Assembly (NCBI GenBank): GCA_016786465.1
Contig: JAEUWC010000003.1
Coordinates: 124,001-188,000, forward strand
Direction of reading: 5' to 3'
DNA length: 64,000 nt
DNA from: Bdellovibrionales bacterium
Lineage (GTDB): Bacteria; Bdellovibrionota; UBA1018
Position numbers and translations under genes: made by a program
Shown: positions 1-9,213 of the stretch, piece after piece
How positions within the stretch are numbered: the stretch's first letter is position 1
Layout of the letters: the number at the start of each line of letters is the position of its first letter
The notes under the pieces: model-generated
What the model was told of the DNA's origin: nothing
The model's input: the letters and a program-made list of their open reading frames with translations, nothing else
Databases searched by the model: none

Positions 1-16
1 CAGCTAGGGAATAACC

Positions 17-1060
17 ATGAGCCTTCGAAGTTTCGGTAGCGACAATCATTCAGGCGTTCACCCAAAAGTTCTTTCCGCGATTGCTGAAGCCAACCAAGAC
101 CACGCGCATTCGTATGGATTGGATCCTTGGACGAAAAAGGCGCAAGACCTTTTCAAAGCTGAATTTGGAAGCGAAGCCGTCGGCCATGTGGTCTTTAGCG
201 GAACGGGATCGAATGTCTTAGGCATGGCATCGGCATTGAAGCCTTTTCAAGCGGTGGTCTGTTCCGCGACGGCTCATATTCAGACTTCAGAAACCGGAGC
301 GCCCGAGCGTTTCCTGGGTTCGAAGCTTCTTTTGGTTCCGCCGGATTTAAAAGACGGAAAAATTCGTGTCACGGATCTGGAAAAAGTTTTCAAGGAAACG
401 GGAAACATTCACCACGTTCAACCCAAGTTGGTTTCGATCAGCCAAGGTTCGGAAGTGGGGACGGTGTATCGGCCAGAAGAAGTTCGTGAGATTTCTAAAT
501 TTTGTAAAAAGCATTCTGCGGTCTTTCACATGGATGGGGCACGTCTGATGAATGCGGCAGCTTCCTTGGGGCTAAGCCTTCGCGAAATGACCACCGATCT
601 GGGTGTGGACATTCTTTCTTTTGGGGGAACCAAGAACGGAGCCCTTTGCGCAGAATCAGTGATCTTTTTGAATCCTGCGCTTTCGGATGGCTTTGAATTT
701 TTGCGTAAGCAAGGAATGCAACTGGCCAGTAAGCAGCGGTACCTGTCCGCGCAGTGGATTGCGCTTTTAGAAAAAGGGTTTTGGAGAGAACTGGCCGCAC
801 ATTCGAATCAAATGGCGAAGAAGGTCTTGGCAGGAATTCTAAAACGGGTTCCGGATGGCAAACCTGCGCACCCAACCGATATGAATGCCGTTTTCTTAGA
901 GGCCCCGCTGGATGTCTTGGAAAGGGCGCGCGCAAAAGTTCCGTTTCACCTTTGGACGGAATCACCTGCCGGCCCGGGGCGCGCCGTGGGGCGGATCATG
1001 GCTTCATGGGACACGACGGAAAAGGACGTGGAAGCCCTTTTTAAAAGCTTTGATGCATAA
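17..1060 (+). CDS. ltaE: Low-specificity L-threonine aldolase
   Basis: PLP-dependent fold-type I lyase expected to cleave L-threonine or allo-threonine to glycine and acetaldehyde in the cytoplasm. The 347-residue product has the usual family length. The N-terminal DNHSGVHP stretch, the HMDGARLMNA segment (171-180) carrying the cofactor-binding Asp, and SFGGTKNG with the presumed Schiff-base Lys206 are all present. ATG 17 follows an AGGGA element at about 8 nt. The gene ends 4 nt before a convergent gene. Related beta-eliminating lyases share the fold, so the exact substrate stereochemistry is inferred. Confidence 0.88.
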   Translation: MSLRSFGSDNHSGVHPKVLSAIAEANQDHAHSYGLDPWTKKAQDLFKAEFGSEAVGHVVFSGTGSNVLGMASALKPFQAVVCSATAHIQTSETGAPERFLGSKLLLVPPDLKDGKIRVTDLEKVFKETGNIHHVQPKLVSISQGSEVGTVYRPEEVREISKFCKKHSAVFHMDGARLMNAAASLGLSLREMTTDLGVDILSFGGTKNGALCAESVIFLNPALSDGFEFLRKQGMQLASKQRYLSAQWIALLEKGFWRELAAHSNQMAKKVLAGILKRVPDGKPAHPTDMNAVFLEAPLDVLERARAKVPFHLWTESPAGPGRAVGRIMASWDTTEKDVEALFKSFDA

Positions 1061-1064
1061 CGGA

Positions 1065-1802
1065 TCACTGAAACCCAAATCCGATTTTGGTTCCCAGCGT
1101 GTGCATTCCCGCAAGGTTGTACGAACCTTCTAGCACCAGCTGCAGCCCGATGGTCGGGTGACCTAATTTCAATCCGATAAAGGCTTCACCCGTGTAATTG
1201 AAGTCAGTCGATCGAAACGGAATCCCGCCGGTCATCGACGGGTCGGGTTCCAAAAGTCCATGCGCATTGATGAATGAAATTCCAATATAGGGGTCCGCGT
1301 ATTCCAGCTTTCTTCCAATCACAAGCTGGGGCGACCAGGTGTGCACCTGTGCGTACATAACCGACGCATAGCTGTAGCAGATTCTAAAGGCCCAGTTGAC
1401 GCCTTCTTCGGGATTGTAAAGGGTCCACTGAATATGGCCGCCGACGATGTAAAGTCCCTGATACAAAATCGCGCTGACGCCGATATTTGTTTTTTCCCCA
1501 ATTCCTTTTGCAGCATGAAGTTTCAGCGTCGGCAAAACACCGATTTCTGGCGCTGATGATCCGGCGTCTTCCAGTGCGGGCCCAAGGCCTGTGGAATACT
1601 TCGCAAGATTGGCCGTAATTCCAAGTTCTAAACCGGGTTTGGTTCCAAGCGCGGTTGCTCCGTCAAAGGGCCGATGTTGCAAACCCCCGCCGACGGTCAT
1701 CATCAGTTCTTTGCTGACGGGACCCGTAAGGTTGCTGAATGTCGGGAGCTGTCCGTAAGCCGAAGAAAATCCGACTATGGAAAGAACCAGCCCAAGAATC
1801 AC
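1065..1802 (-). CDS. Predicted outer-membrane beta-barrel protein, unknown function
   Basis: A 245-residue exported protein. A GTG start gives a hydrophobic N-terminus ending in an SAYG-like cleavage region at about residue 17. The rest alternates short polar and aromatic strands with glycine turns (for example GIGEKTNIGVSAILYQGL) and ends in the aromatic residue of a GFGFQ terminus, as in small outer-membrane barrels. It lies 5 nt downstream of secG on the same strand, so it is probably co-transcribed with it. I do not recognise the family. The n-region lacks a clear positive charge, so the exact start is uncertain. Confidence 0.6.
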   Translation of the reverse strand: MILGLVLSIVGFSSAYGQLPTFSNLTGPVSKELMMTVGGGLQHRPFDGATALGTKPGLELGITANLAKYSTGLGPALEDAGSSAPEIGVLPTLKLHAAKGIGEKTNIGVSAILYQGLYIVGGHIQWTLYNPEEGVNWAFRICYSYASVMYAQVHTWSPQLVIGRKLEYADPYIGISFINAHGLLEPDPSMTGGIPFRSTDFNYTGEAFIGLKLGHPTIGLQLVLEGSYNLAGMHTLGTKIGFGFQ

Positions 1803-1807
1803 TTGGG

Positions 1808-2194
1808 TTACTGGGCGGGCTTTTGTGCCGCAGCGTCAGCTGGCTTGGCGTCGGTTTTCGCTGCATCAGCTGGCTTGCCAGCGTCCGTTGGTTGAGCAGC
1901 CGTGTCCGCAGGTGCAGCCGGCGCCGCAGCTTGTGGAACGGCCACGCCGTCCATCACGCTTTTGCGGCTTTGAGTTCCGGTCAACACCGTTAAGGTCAAA
2001 GAAGTGGTCATGAAGATCGCTGCTGCAATCGAAGTGAAGCGGGTAAAGAAATTGGCCCCGCCCGAGCTTCCGAAAACCGTCTGCGAAGATCCGCCCAGGC
2101 TAGCGCTGATGTCGGCGCCTTTTCCCGATTGAATCAAGACAACAAGAACAAGGATCACGCAGGTCACGATGTGCAAGACAGTCAGAATGGTCAT
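1808..2194 (-). CDS. secG: Preprotein translocase subunit SecG with Ala/Lys/Pro-rich tail
   Basis: Inner-membrane accessory subunit of the SecYEG translocon. From ATG 2194 the product is 128 residues: a first membrane helix (MTILTVLHIVTCVILVLVVL), the SecG signature loop with IQSGKGADISASLGG and FGSSGGANFFTR, then a second helix. Beyond residue 80 comes a low-complexity tail rich in Ala, Pro, Lys and Asp with a repeated PADAA/KPADAA unit. SecG tails vary, but this one is long. Longer in-frame starts exist but add a non-conserved segment. A promoter-like pair sits immediately upstream (2205-2233). The next gene begins 5 nt downstream. Confidence 0.9.
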   Translation of the reverse strand: MTILTVLHIVTCVILVLVVLIQSGKGADISASLGGSSQTVFGSSGGANFFTRFTSIAAAIFMTTSLTLTVLTGTQSRKSVMDGVAVPQAAAPAAPADTAAQPTDAGKPADAAKTDAKPADAAAQKPAQ

Positions 2195-2204
2195 AGTGAC
2201 TTTG

Positions 2205-2233
2205 GTTCTAGCGAAGGTTCCCCGAGCGCTCAA
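2205..2233 (-). promoter_or_regulatory. Predicted sigma70-type promoter of secG
   Basis: On the minus strand TTGAGC (2228-2233), a 17-nt spacer and TAGAAC (2205-2210) lie 10 nt before the secG ATG. This predicts a 5' leader of only about 3-4 nt. No Shine-Dalgarno precedes the ATG. Match to consensus is 4/6 at each hexamer. Confidence 0.4.
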
Positions 2234-2323
2234 GTCAATTGTAGGGCGGATTTGATTGTGGATGCTGTGCGTTATGTATCTATGGGTTGCAAATCCCAAG
2301 AAGCCGGCGACACTCATTTCGCC

Positions 2324-3715
2324 ATGAATGGCGTACTAGGCTGGGTTTCAGCAGGGACGGGGGGACTTTTGATGGCTTCAAGCCTAGCGGCCGCAGCTAC
2401 GCCTGACTTTCGCCCATTAGAAAAGTACGCATTTGGAAATCGCCTGGGGGTTACCACCGATGCGGTCTTGATTCAGCACCAGGGCAAGATCATCTATGAA
2501 AAGTATGATCGCGGTTACCAGGCCCAAACGCCGCATCTGACTTGGTCGGTGACCAAGACCATCGCGGCAGCGCTGATCGGAATTGCCGAAAAAGAAGGCC
2601 TGCTTCACCGAGACGATCTTTTATCAAAATACATTCCGGGCCTGGGTCCGGAAAAATCTTCGTGGCGACTGAGCCACTTTCTTCAAATGACCAGTGGGAT
2701 CGCTTGGCGAGAAGGGTACGATCTTTCTCCGATTCGTTCCAGCGTCGTGCACATGCTTTACCTTCGCGGAATGAGCGACATGTCGGCTTACACCTTGGGC
2801 CTTCCCACCCAGTTTATGCCCGGTCATCGCTTCATTTATTCCAGCGGCGACACCAACGTCCTGATGGATGTTTTGAAACGCGTCCTTCCGTTGGCAGAAA
2901 AAAATACATTCCCTTGGACCCGCCTGTTTCAGCCGCTTGGAATTCAAAGCGCGGTTTTTGAACAAGACCAAAGCGGAACATTTGTGGGGTCGTCCTACCT
3001 TTATGTTTCGCCCCGCGATCTTTTGAAACTGGGGCAGCTTTATCTTCAAAACGGAAATTGGAACGGCGTACAAGTCATCCCTGCCGAATTCGTTCAGTAT
3101 CAAAAAACGCTTTCGCCTGGATTTCAGAATGCTATCGGTCACGATTCAAAAACGCCCTTTGGTGCGCACCTTTGGCTCAACCAAGATGTTCCTGGCCAAC
3201 AACCCCGACCTTACGCGGATGCACCGGATGATACGATCGCAATGCTAGGGTACGCAGGACAATCCGTTTTCATGATTCCTTCATTGGATCTGGTCATCGT
3301 TCGGGCCGCACAAGACACGTTAAGCCCGATGATGGATAAAAACGAATTCTTGAAGCGAATCATTCAGGCCATTTACCCAGGCTATCAGGCCCCTGCGTCT
3401 GGGGTTCAGAAGTCAAAAGTGAAAAAGCAGGGCGAAAAAGTCCAGCCCAAGAATGAAGGGGATCTTTCAGAACTTCCCCGGATGCTTTTCAGTTTGGCAG
3501 CCAAAGAATACTGTTCCTGCCACTTCATCGAAGGTCAAAGCGCTTCGGTTTGTAAGAAGCGAGCAAAGAAGCTGATTCCGCTTTTTGGTTTGGATGTGGA
3601 TCAGTCGACAAAATCAGTTCGTGTGGGCTGGTATAAAAACGATTTCGACAAAAGTTTCGCCCAGTTCCATTCAGCTGAATTGGGTTGCAGCCTGAAGGGT
3701 CCGTCAATCCCCTGA
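2324..3715 (+). CDS. Exported serine hydrolase, beta-lactamase/6-aminohexanoate-dimer hydrolase type
   Basis: Serine hydrolase of the class C beta-lactamase/esterase superfamily (PF00144-like), probably acting on amide or ester bonds in the periplasm. From ATG 2324 the SxxK motif is S75-V-T-K78 in LTWSVTKT. A YSSGDTN segment about 100 residues later matches the YSS/YxN position seen in 6-aminohexanoate-dimer hydrolases. The N-terminus is hydrophobic with an Ala-rich cleavage region. The last ~75 residues are an extra domain with four Cys (CSC, VC and GC positions), not part of the hydrolase core. ATG 2282 is an alternative start; neither has a good ribosome site. First gene of a same-strand envelope run. 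Confidence 0.75.
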   Translation: MNGVLGWVSAGTGGLLMASSLAAAATPDFRPLEKYAFGNRLGVTTDAVLIQHQGKIIYEKYDRGYQAQTPHLTWSVTKTIAAALIGIAEKEGLLHRDDLLSKYIPGLGPEKSSWRLSHFLQMTSGIAWREGYDLSPIRSSVVHMLYLRGMSDMSAYTLGLPTQFMPGHRFIYSSGDTNVLMDVLKRVLPLAEKNTFPWTRLFQPLGIQSAVFEQDQSGTFVGSSYLYVSPRDLLKLGQLYLQNGNWNGVQVIPAEFVQYQKTLSPGFQNAIGHDSKTPFGAHLWLNQDVPGQQPRPYADAPDDTIAMLGYAGQSVFMIPSLDLVIVRAAQDTLSPMMDKNEFLKRIIQAIYPGYQAPASGVQKSKVKKQGEKVQPKNEGDLSELPRMLFSLAAKEYCSCHFIEGQSASVCKKRAKKLIPLFGLDVDQSTKSVRVGWYKNDFDKSFAQFHSAELGCSLKGPSIP

Positions 3716-3764
3716 CGACAGCTTCTATTGCGCGCGAACCCGGCTTCGCTCATCATTGTACGTG

Positions 3765-5930
3765 ATGAAAATTCGATTCGGAAAACTGTTGGGACAATGG
3801 GCATTCACTTTTGTTTTTATTTTCGCATCATCGGGGCCAAGCGCTCTGGGAGCGCGAAAGCCCGGAAGTGCTCCGGATTCTCCGTACTTTGATTTGGAAC
3901 GAATGGAATCTGATTTCAAATCACCAGAAATTCCGGTGGCGGCTAAAGCTGTGCGTAAGGCCATTGCGGCTGATGCCTGTAAGAAAGTCGATTCTCGCGG
4001 CGATTCTCGTCACGAAATTTGCAAGTTTCAAGGCGAACGTGGCGAATCGAAAATGAACATCCTGTCACTGACGGGCCCGTTCACCCAAGCTGCGTATGAC
4101 CAGGGATATTTGCTGGCCAAGGAAATCGAAACTGGCGCGCTTTCTGAAGCGATCAACAATATTCGAAAACTGGACACCAGCCTTCCGAAGGGTCTGGTGG
4201 GTTTAGCGCACAAGATTTTCGCCTGCTACGAACACAAGATCAAAAAGTCAGTTGATCCTGAATTCCGTAAAGCCGTTTCGGAACTTTATCGCGGATACAA
4301 AGACCGACTGAAAGACAAAGCGCTTTACACCGAAGCCGATTTTGAAACAGCGACTTATAGCATTGATGTCGGTAACGTTTTTTATTCGCTGATGTACCAG
4401 GCAGAAGCAAAACCCGCGGCGGCGGTCGGGCATCTGCTTCGTGACTGCGGGTTGAACGTCACGGCGCAAGCCCTAAGCCAACTTTGGCACAAAGTCTTTA
4501 AGACCCGGAAGGTGGACCCAAAGTTAGCGTGCACGGGCGCCGTCGTGGCACCCAAGATCAGCAGCGATGGATTTTTGTATCACGCGCGAAACCTAGAACA
4601 GTCTTCGATGATTGAAACCTGGAATAACAATCCTGTGACCTACATCGCTTCCGAACCGGGCTACCACAAGTACGTTGCTTTCGGCACGGCTGGGTTGATA
4701 TTTCCAGGCGGGATCAGCGGTTACAACGAAAAGGGAATTGCGGTTTCAACCCACCAGATGGATCCAGCCAAGTACGGGATCAATTACAAAAAAGATTCCG
4801 CGGCTATGGGACCCTACGTCCAGCAAATGATTTTGCGGAAAGCGGGAACGCTTGAAGAAGCGCTGGCGATTGCAAAGTCTGTGGAAACCTATTCGGTTTG
4901 GACCTTTCTGGTTTCGGATTCGAAGACAGGTCAGGCCATTTCAATTGAAATGTCAAAAGAAGGGGCATTCGTCGGAACCAAAAGCACAGATTACGGTTTG
5001 GCTCAGTCAAACCACTTCGTCGCGCCTGAAAACAAAAAGCAGCTTTTTCACGATTCGTACAATTTCTATCTAGAAACAGTCGGACGCTTTCTTTACACCG
5101 ACAAAGTCCTTCACGCGGGTCTAGAAAAGAAAATGGATTTTGATGCACTTCTTAGCCACATGGCTTCGCGGGTGGATTGGTTTTCAGGGCGTCCGGTCAG
5201 TTTCGGTCGATCCGTCGGCCGGATCATGACCATCATGGCGTCCATCGTTTCTCCCAGTCAGAACAAGGCCTGGGTCACGGTGTCTGACCGCATGCCTTCC
5301 AACATGGGGTATTATTTAGGCTTCAAAGCCGATTTTAATGCGATGTCGCTGACCCCATTTGAAGCGGTACGAATCGGGGATTATGAATCACCCAAGGATC
5401 AAAAATTCGCTTTAGCCTTGGAACGTTACCAAACCGCATATCGCGCGAAGCTTGCCGGCGACGCGGTCGCGGCCAGAAAAGGATTGGAAGAAGCGATGAA
5501 GCTTTCGCTGGATGGCGGACGCGACGACGCAAACTTTCGTTTGATGCTGGCGCACTTTGCAGTTCTGGAAAAACGCTACACCGACGCGTACCCCATGTTG
5601 AAGGCTTTGGAATCGCGACTGTCGGAATTTCACCCCTTGCAGCGGGCATTGATTCGACAGCTTCGAATCTATTCTTTGGATCAGTTGCCGCAAGACCACG
5701 TCGACCGTGGTGCGGACATGATTGTTCGTGATCTTTGGTACCGTGAAGCCAAGTCCGTTTACGACTATGCTCTGCGCGAAAAGGATGATTCAAAACTTTT
5801 CCCAACTTTTGCGCACGGACTTAAGGCCGCTTTGGCCAATGTCGAACACTTGAAAAAGGGTCTAGAACGCATCTACGAAAAGCATAAGAAGGCGAAAGTC
5901 CCGTCCATCGACATGAAGACAGGCGAATAA
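3765..5930 (+). CDS. Exported C45-family Ntn hydrolase/acyltransferase (autoproteolytic)
   Basis: A 721-residue protein with a signal peptide (MKIRFGKLLG then a hydrophobic core). The middle matches the C45 / acyl-CoA:6-aminopenicillanate acyltransferase family: Cys256 in LACTGAVV is the predicted N-terminal nucleophile exposed by self-cleavage, followed by HARNLEQSS, GGISGYNEKGIAVSTHQ and the EAL helix region. About 255 residues precede the nucleophile, much of it helical, and roughly 150 helical residues follow residue 550 and look TPR-like. ATG 3765 is preferred to TTG 3756 because it starts a classical signal peptide. It lies 49 nt after the serine hydrolase. Substrate unknown; N-acyl amides or peptidoglycan fragments are possibilities. 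Confidence 0.72.
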   Translation: MKIRFGKLLGQWAFTFVFIFASSGPSALGARKPGSAPDSPYFDLERMESDFKSPEIPVAAKAVRKAIAADACKKVDSRGDSRHEICKFQGERGESKMNILSLTGPFTQAAYDQGYLLAKEIETGALSEAINNIRKLDTSLPKGLVGLAHKIFACYEHKIKKSVDPEFRKAVSELYRGYKDRLKDKALYTEADFETATYSIDVGNVFYSLMYQAEAKPAAAVGHLLRDCGLNVTAQALSQLWHKVFKTRKVDPKLACTGAVVAPKISSDGFLYHARNLEQSSMIETWNNNPVTYIASEPGYHKYVAFGTAGLIFPGGISGYNEKGIAVSTHQMDPAKYGINYKKDSAAMGPYVQQMILRKAGTLEEALAIAKSVETYSVWTFLVSDSKTGQAISIEMSKEGAFVGTKSTDYGLAQSNHFVAPENKKQLFHDSYNFYLETVGRFLYTDKVLHAGLEKKMDFDALLSHMASRVDWFSGRPVSFGRSVGRIMTIMASIVSPSQNKAWVTVSDRMPSNMGYYLGFKADFNAMSLTPFEAVRIGDYESPKDQKFALALERYQTAYRAKLAGDAVAARKGLEEAMKLSLDGGRDDANFRLMLAHFAVLEKRYTDAYPMLKALESRLSEFHPLQRALIRQLRIYSLDQLPQDHVDRGADMIVRDLWYREAKSVYDYALREKDDSKLFPTFAHGLKAALANVEHLKKGLERIYEKHKKAKVPSIDMKTGE

Positions 5931-5950
5931 AGGTGCCTGCTACTTTATAA

Positions 5951-5965
5951 GTCCGAAGATCGGAC
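5951..5965 (+). other. Short perfect hairpin in a leader
   Basis: GTCCGA (5951-5956), loop AGA, TCGGAC (5960-5965): a perfect 6-bp stem between two same-strand genes, 21 nt before the next ATG. No T-tract follows, so it is not a typical intrinsic terminator. It may influence processing or translation of the downstream gene. Confidence 0.3.
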
Positions 5966-5986
5966 GCTCACCTCATCGCTCACATC

Positions 5987-7222
5987 ATGATTCGCCACCT
6001 GGGACTTTTCTTCTTTTGGGCCATTTCAGTGCCAGCGCTAGCGGCGGACGGTTCACGGCCGCCAGCCGAATCCATCACTTACACGCTGAACTGGACCGTC
6101 GAAGCGGACGGCCAGCAAAAGCGGATTTATGAATTCGGCTACGTGGGCCCAAAAACACTTGAGCGCCTAAAAAGGTTTGCCGGCAATCAGACCCAAGATC
6201 GATTGGCCTTTGTGAAAAACCTGATTTCGGGTCTTCATCCCAGCGAAAAGATGGTTTCTTCGCAGGAAACATCAACCGGGAAGTTTCAGTTTGTCTACAC
6301 CCGGGCCGCCCAAGGAAAGGCTGACCCGATTTCACCCTTGGTGATTTTTCTTCCAGTTCATCAAGACCCGGTGGCCAATGCCTGGACGCCGGATGGAAAT
6401 TCAAAAGTCCTTCGGTCTTCACATGCCCTAAAAATAGTTCACGACTTTCATTTGAAGCTTCCTTGGAAAATCAATCGTCAGGATCGCAAGTGGTCTTTTT
6501 CGCCCGGACATCGAACCCACGGTGATTTCAGCTTTGATGCACAGTCGGACGGAACAGTGGACTATCATTCGGAACTAAGCGTTCCTGAATTCAAGTCGGT
6601 GGGAAATGACGAGGCTTTAGAAATGGTGTCCGCCCACCATCAATGGAGCGCTGGACGTCTGAGCGAAGTTCAGATTGTGGCCAGCGAAAAAGCAGGAGCT
6701 TCACAGCGAGCTAGCTTAGCTAGGCCCGGTCGATACTTTGAGTTTGGAATGGGTTATGGATCGCTTGCGGACCGTGACGACTTCATTTCTGGTTTTGGCG
6801 TGATGCTGGCGTATTCGTATGAAATTCCCGTGTCCGACCGCTTTTACATTAAGCCCGTTTCTTTGGAATACCGTCGGATCGGTTTGTCTTCTAGCCGTGA
6901 GCGCCCTCAAAGTTCAGACGAAGCTGGCGCGCGCTTTCATTTGGGATACGTTCGCGACCGTGCGATGCCGTCGCCCGCCACGGGGTTTCTGCGTTCGAAT
7001 CTGGACCTGGCTTTTGCGTATTCTTGGTTGGATGTTCAGGATGGAAACCGAATTCAGCGTTCGGGTTGGTTTCCGGGGTTTGCGATTCGGGGCCGGTGGG
7101 GAATAGCGACGCCGGGTGAACTGATCATGCGAAGCGCAGGAATTTATATCGAGTACACGACCTATTTCGGGGCCAATCCGTTACAAAGTCAGTTTCAAGT
7201 GGGGTTTGATTGGGAAATGTAA
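5987..7222 (+). CDS. Exported protein with barrel-like C-terminal half, unknown family
   Basis: A 411-residue protein. Residues 1-20 are a signal peptide (MIRHLGLFFFWAISVPALAA). Residues 25-230 are a globular region I do not recognise. From about residue 245 amphipathic strands of barrel type appear (RYFEFGMGYGS, FGVMLAYSYEI, FYIKPVSLEYRR, IYIEYTTYFG), ending FQVGFDWEM with aromatics near the C-terminus. An outer-membrane barrel fused to a periplasmic domain is the best reading. The next gene begins inside its last codons (13-nt overlap), indicating translational coupling with the M48 protease lipoprotein, which has a similar barrel-like C-terminus. Confidence 0.6.
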   Translation: MIRHLGLFFFWAISVPALAADGSRPPAESITYTLNWTVEADGQQKRIYEFGYVGPKTLERLKRFAGNQTQDRLAFVKNLISGLHPSEKMVSSQETSTGKFQFVYTRAAQGKADPISPLVIFLPVHQDPVANAWTPDGNSKVLRSSHALKIVHDFHLKLPWKINRQDRKWSFSPGHRTHGDFSFDAQSDGTVDYHSELSVPEFKSVGNDEALEMVSAHHQWSAGRLSEVQIVASEKAGASQRASLARPGRYFEFGMGYGSLADRDDFISGFGVMLAYSYEIPVSDRFYIKPVSLEYRRIGLSSSRERPQSSDEAGARFHLGYVRDRAMPSPATGFLRSNLDLAFAYSWLDVQDGNRIQRSGWFPGFAIRGRWGIATPGELIMRSAGIYIEYTTYFGANPLQSQFQVGFDWEM

Positions 7223-9213
7223 AAGGCGTGTTTCAAAATGCAGCGATACTTTTTGGGGTGGCCCTGGCTTCCGGATGCACATCCTTGATGACCCAGTCGG
7301 TTCGCCAGTTCGGCGCGGACTACACTTTGGAAAAAGATCCGGCCGTCTTTCTTTCGAGTGCGATGGCCATTCAGATTCGCGCGCAAGCGGATCCTTCAAA
7401 CGAACCGCTTTATACGCAGGCCCTTCTTTATCATCTGAAGCGTCTGACGGCGGCCCTACCCAAGTCCGAATGGCATTACAGGGTATCTGCAGTTCAGCTT
7501 CCGATGGAAAACGCTTTTGCCATTGGTGACGGACAAATTTATTTCACGGAAATGCTGATGGATTCATTGGCGTCGAATGAAGAATTGGTGGGGATTTTGG
7601 CCCATGAAATCGGCCACACCGAACTGAAGCACAGTTACGAAAGACTGGATCCCAATGTGGCGTCGGATCTTTCACTGGGCCTTTTGGCTTTCGTTCGCGA
7701 TCAAAAGCAGGAATTTGAAGCGGATCGGTTTGCGATCGAACTTTTAAGCAAAGCGGGCTACCGCGTGGATGGTCTAGCAGAAATGTTGGATCGTCATGAA
7801 AAGCAAGCCAAGCTTGCTCGGACTCGAAGCGGAGGGCTATTTCTTTCACACCCCGCTTCGGAAGATCGTTCCAAGAAGATCCGCGACCAGATCAATGCAT
7901 TGGGTTCAGATTCGTCCAGAAGGACGACCCCGATTCCGACTCAGTACGATCTAGTTCAAGTGCGGCGCCGACTTTTTAAGGAATCCAAAGAATACGGAAA
8001 AATCCCGACCTATGAAGAAGACGTCGAAAGAAATCCCGACTTGCCGGCGTCAGTTCGTGAAGAACTTCTTCAAGCGCAATCAGCCCTGTACAGTGGTTGG
8101 CAAGTTTCAAAAAAGGTATCTGAATTGAACCAGGTCTTGAAATCGACTTTGACCGAAAAGCACCAGGCAATCGTGCACCTTTGGATTGGGCGCCTGAAAG
8201 CTCAAGTCTTTGATATCGACGGTGCGCGCGCTTCATTTGAAGCTGCGGCGAAATTGGCCCCAGGTCTTCAATCGCCGCGCTTTCGCCTTTTGATTCATCT
8301 GGACAGCGAATCGGAAAAAAAGGCGTTATGGAAGAAGTACAAAAATTCTTGTGGATCAAGCCTAGACTGCTTGTCTTGGTCGGTTCTGGCATCGGGGATG
8401 ATCGGGGTTGATCCCGAAGATCGCGTGCTTGCAGCAGCTGATTTCAGAAAGGCCTTGATTCAGAACCCCGCAAGCGAAAACCTAGCGAATCTTTCACCGG
8501 CTTTTGCTGCCGAAATCGACGGAAGTTTTTATCAAGAAGCGGAAGATCGCCCCGATAGTTACGATTTTCCAAAAGGGTATGAAAAGCCCCGTCAGGTGAC
8601 CGACCTATTGGAACTGAACAAGGAATCGATCCGACGTGAATGGGTTCGCGAAATGAATCCGCGCTACACCCAGCTTGGAATCGGCTTTGGAAATTTCGGT
8701 GTACTTCAAAAAGGCCAAAACAGTTTCTTTCCTTCGGCCATGGGAATGAACTTTGATTACTATGTTCACTGGGGGAATCGCTTTTCGGGGTTTCGCTTAA
8801 ATGGCGGAACAGAAACTTTCGCACCGGGTGGGCCCTTGAAAAGCAGCGAAATTCTTTGCTTAAGCTTTCCTTTGGGCTTGAAGTCAAAGTGGGGAAGTCA
8901 CTGGATTCCATGGACGTCGGGCGAATTGGGTTTCGGAGGATTTTCGGTCGAAAGGCCCGGGCAGGATTCAAAATTCATCGCTCGCGGATTCACGGGTCGT
9001 GCGTCCGTTGGGTTAGACTATCTTTTTCCGCGCTTGGGCCTGGGTTTAAGTGCGCAAGCATTTATGGGGCGAATCGCCCTGAATTCCAGCCCCTTCAATT
9101 CAGGCGCGTTGAACTACTGGGGGTTAAGCCTGGGCATTTCAGCTTTGAACTTCTTGCCCGCCCAGACCCCCGAAGCCGTCTTTAGTCCCTTGCGTTCACC
9201 TGTGTTCTACTAA
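7210..9213 (+). CDS. M48-family metalloprotease lipoprotein with C-terminal barrel-like domain
   Basis: A 667-residue protein starting at TTG 7210, inside the end of the previous gene. A lipobox LASGC puts the lipidated Cys at residue 23. The M48 catalytic core carries AHEIGH (zinc ligands His132 and His136, catalytic Glu133) and the third-ligand region QEFEADRFA (about 168). Residues ~270-430 are helical repeats like the TPR part of BepA-type proteases. From about residue 480 the sequence becomes glycine/aromatic strands (YTQLGIGFGNF, FTGRASVGLDYLF, YWGLSLGISALNF) typical of a membrane barrel. BepA-like proteins normally end after the TPRs. A role in outer-membrane protein quality control or processing is inferred. 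Confidence 0.75.
   Translation: MGNVKGVFQNAAILFGVALASGCTSLMTQSVRQFGADYTLEKDPAVFLSSAMAIQIRAQADPSNEPLYTQALLYHLKRLTAALPKSEWHYRVSAVQLPMENAFAIGDGQIYFTEMLMDSLASNEELVGILAHEIGHTELKHSYERLDPNVASDLSLGLLAFVRDQKQEFEADRFAIELLSKAGYRVDGLAEMLDRHEKQAKLARTRSGGLFLSHPASEDRSKKIRDQINALGSDSSRRTTPIPTQYDLVQVRRRLFKESKEYGKIPTYEEDVERNPDLPASVREELLQAQSALYSGWQVSKKVSELNQVLKSTLTEKHQAIVHLWIGRLKAQVFDIDGARASFEAAAKLAPGLQSPRFRLLIHLDSESEKKALWKKYKNSCGSSLDCLSWSVLASGMIGVDPEDRVLAAADFRKALIQNPASENLANLSPAFAAEIDGSFYQEAEDRPDSYDFPKGYEKPRQVTDLLELNKESIRREWVREMNPRYTQLGIGFGNFGVLQKGQNSFFPSAMGMNFDYYVHWGNRFSGFRLNGGTETFAPGGPLKSSEILCLSFPLGLKSKWGSHWIPWTSGELGFGGFSVERPGQDSKFIARGFTGRASVGLDYLFPRLGLGLSAQAFMGRIALNSSPFNSGALNYWGLSLGISALNFLPAQTPEAVFSPLRSPVFY

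Noticed and set aside
495-965. Minus-strand frame of 156 codons inside ltaE
   Set aside because: Shadow of the threonine aldolase gene; no signals and no recognisable protein.
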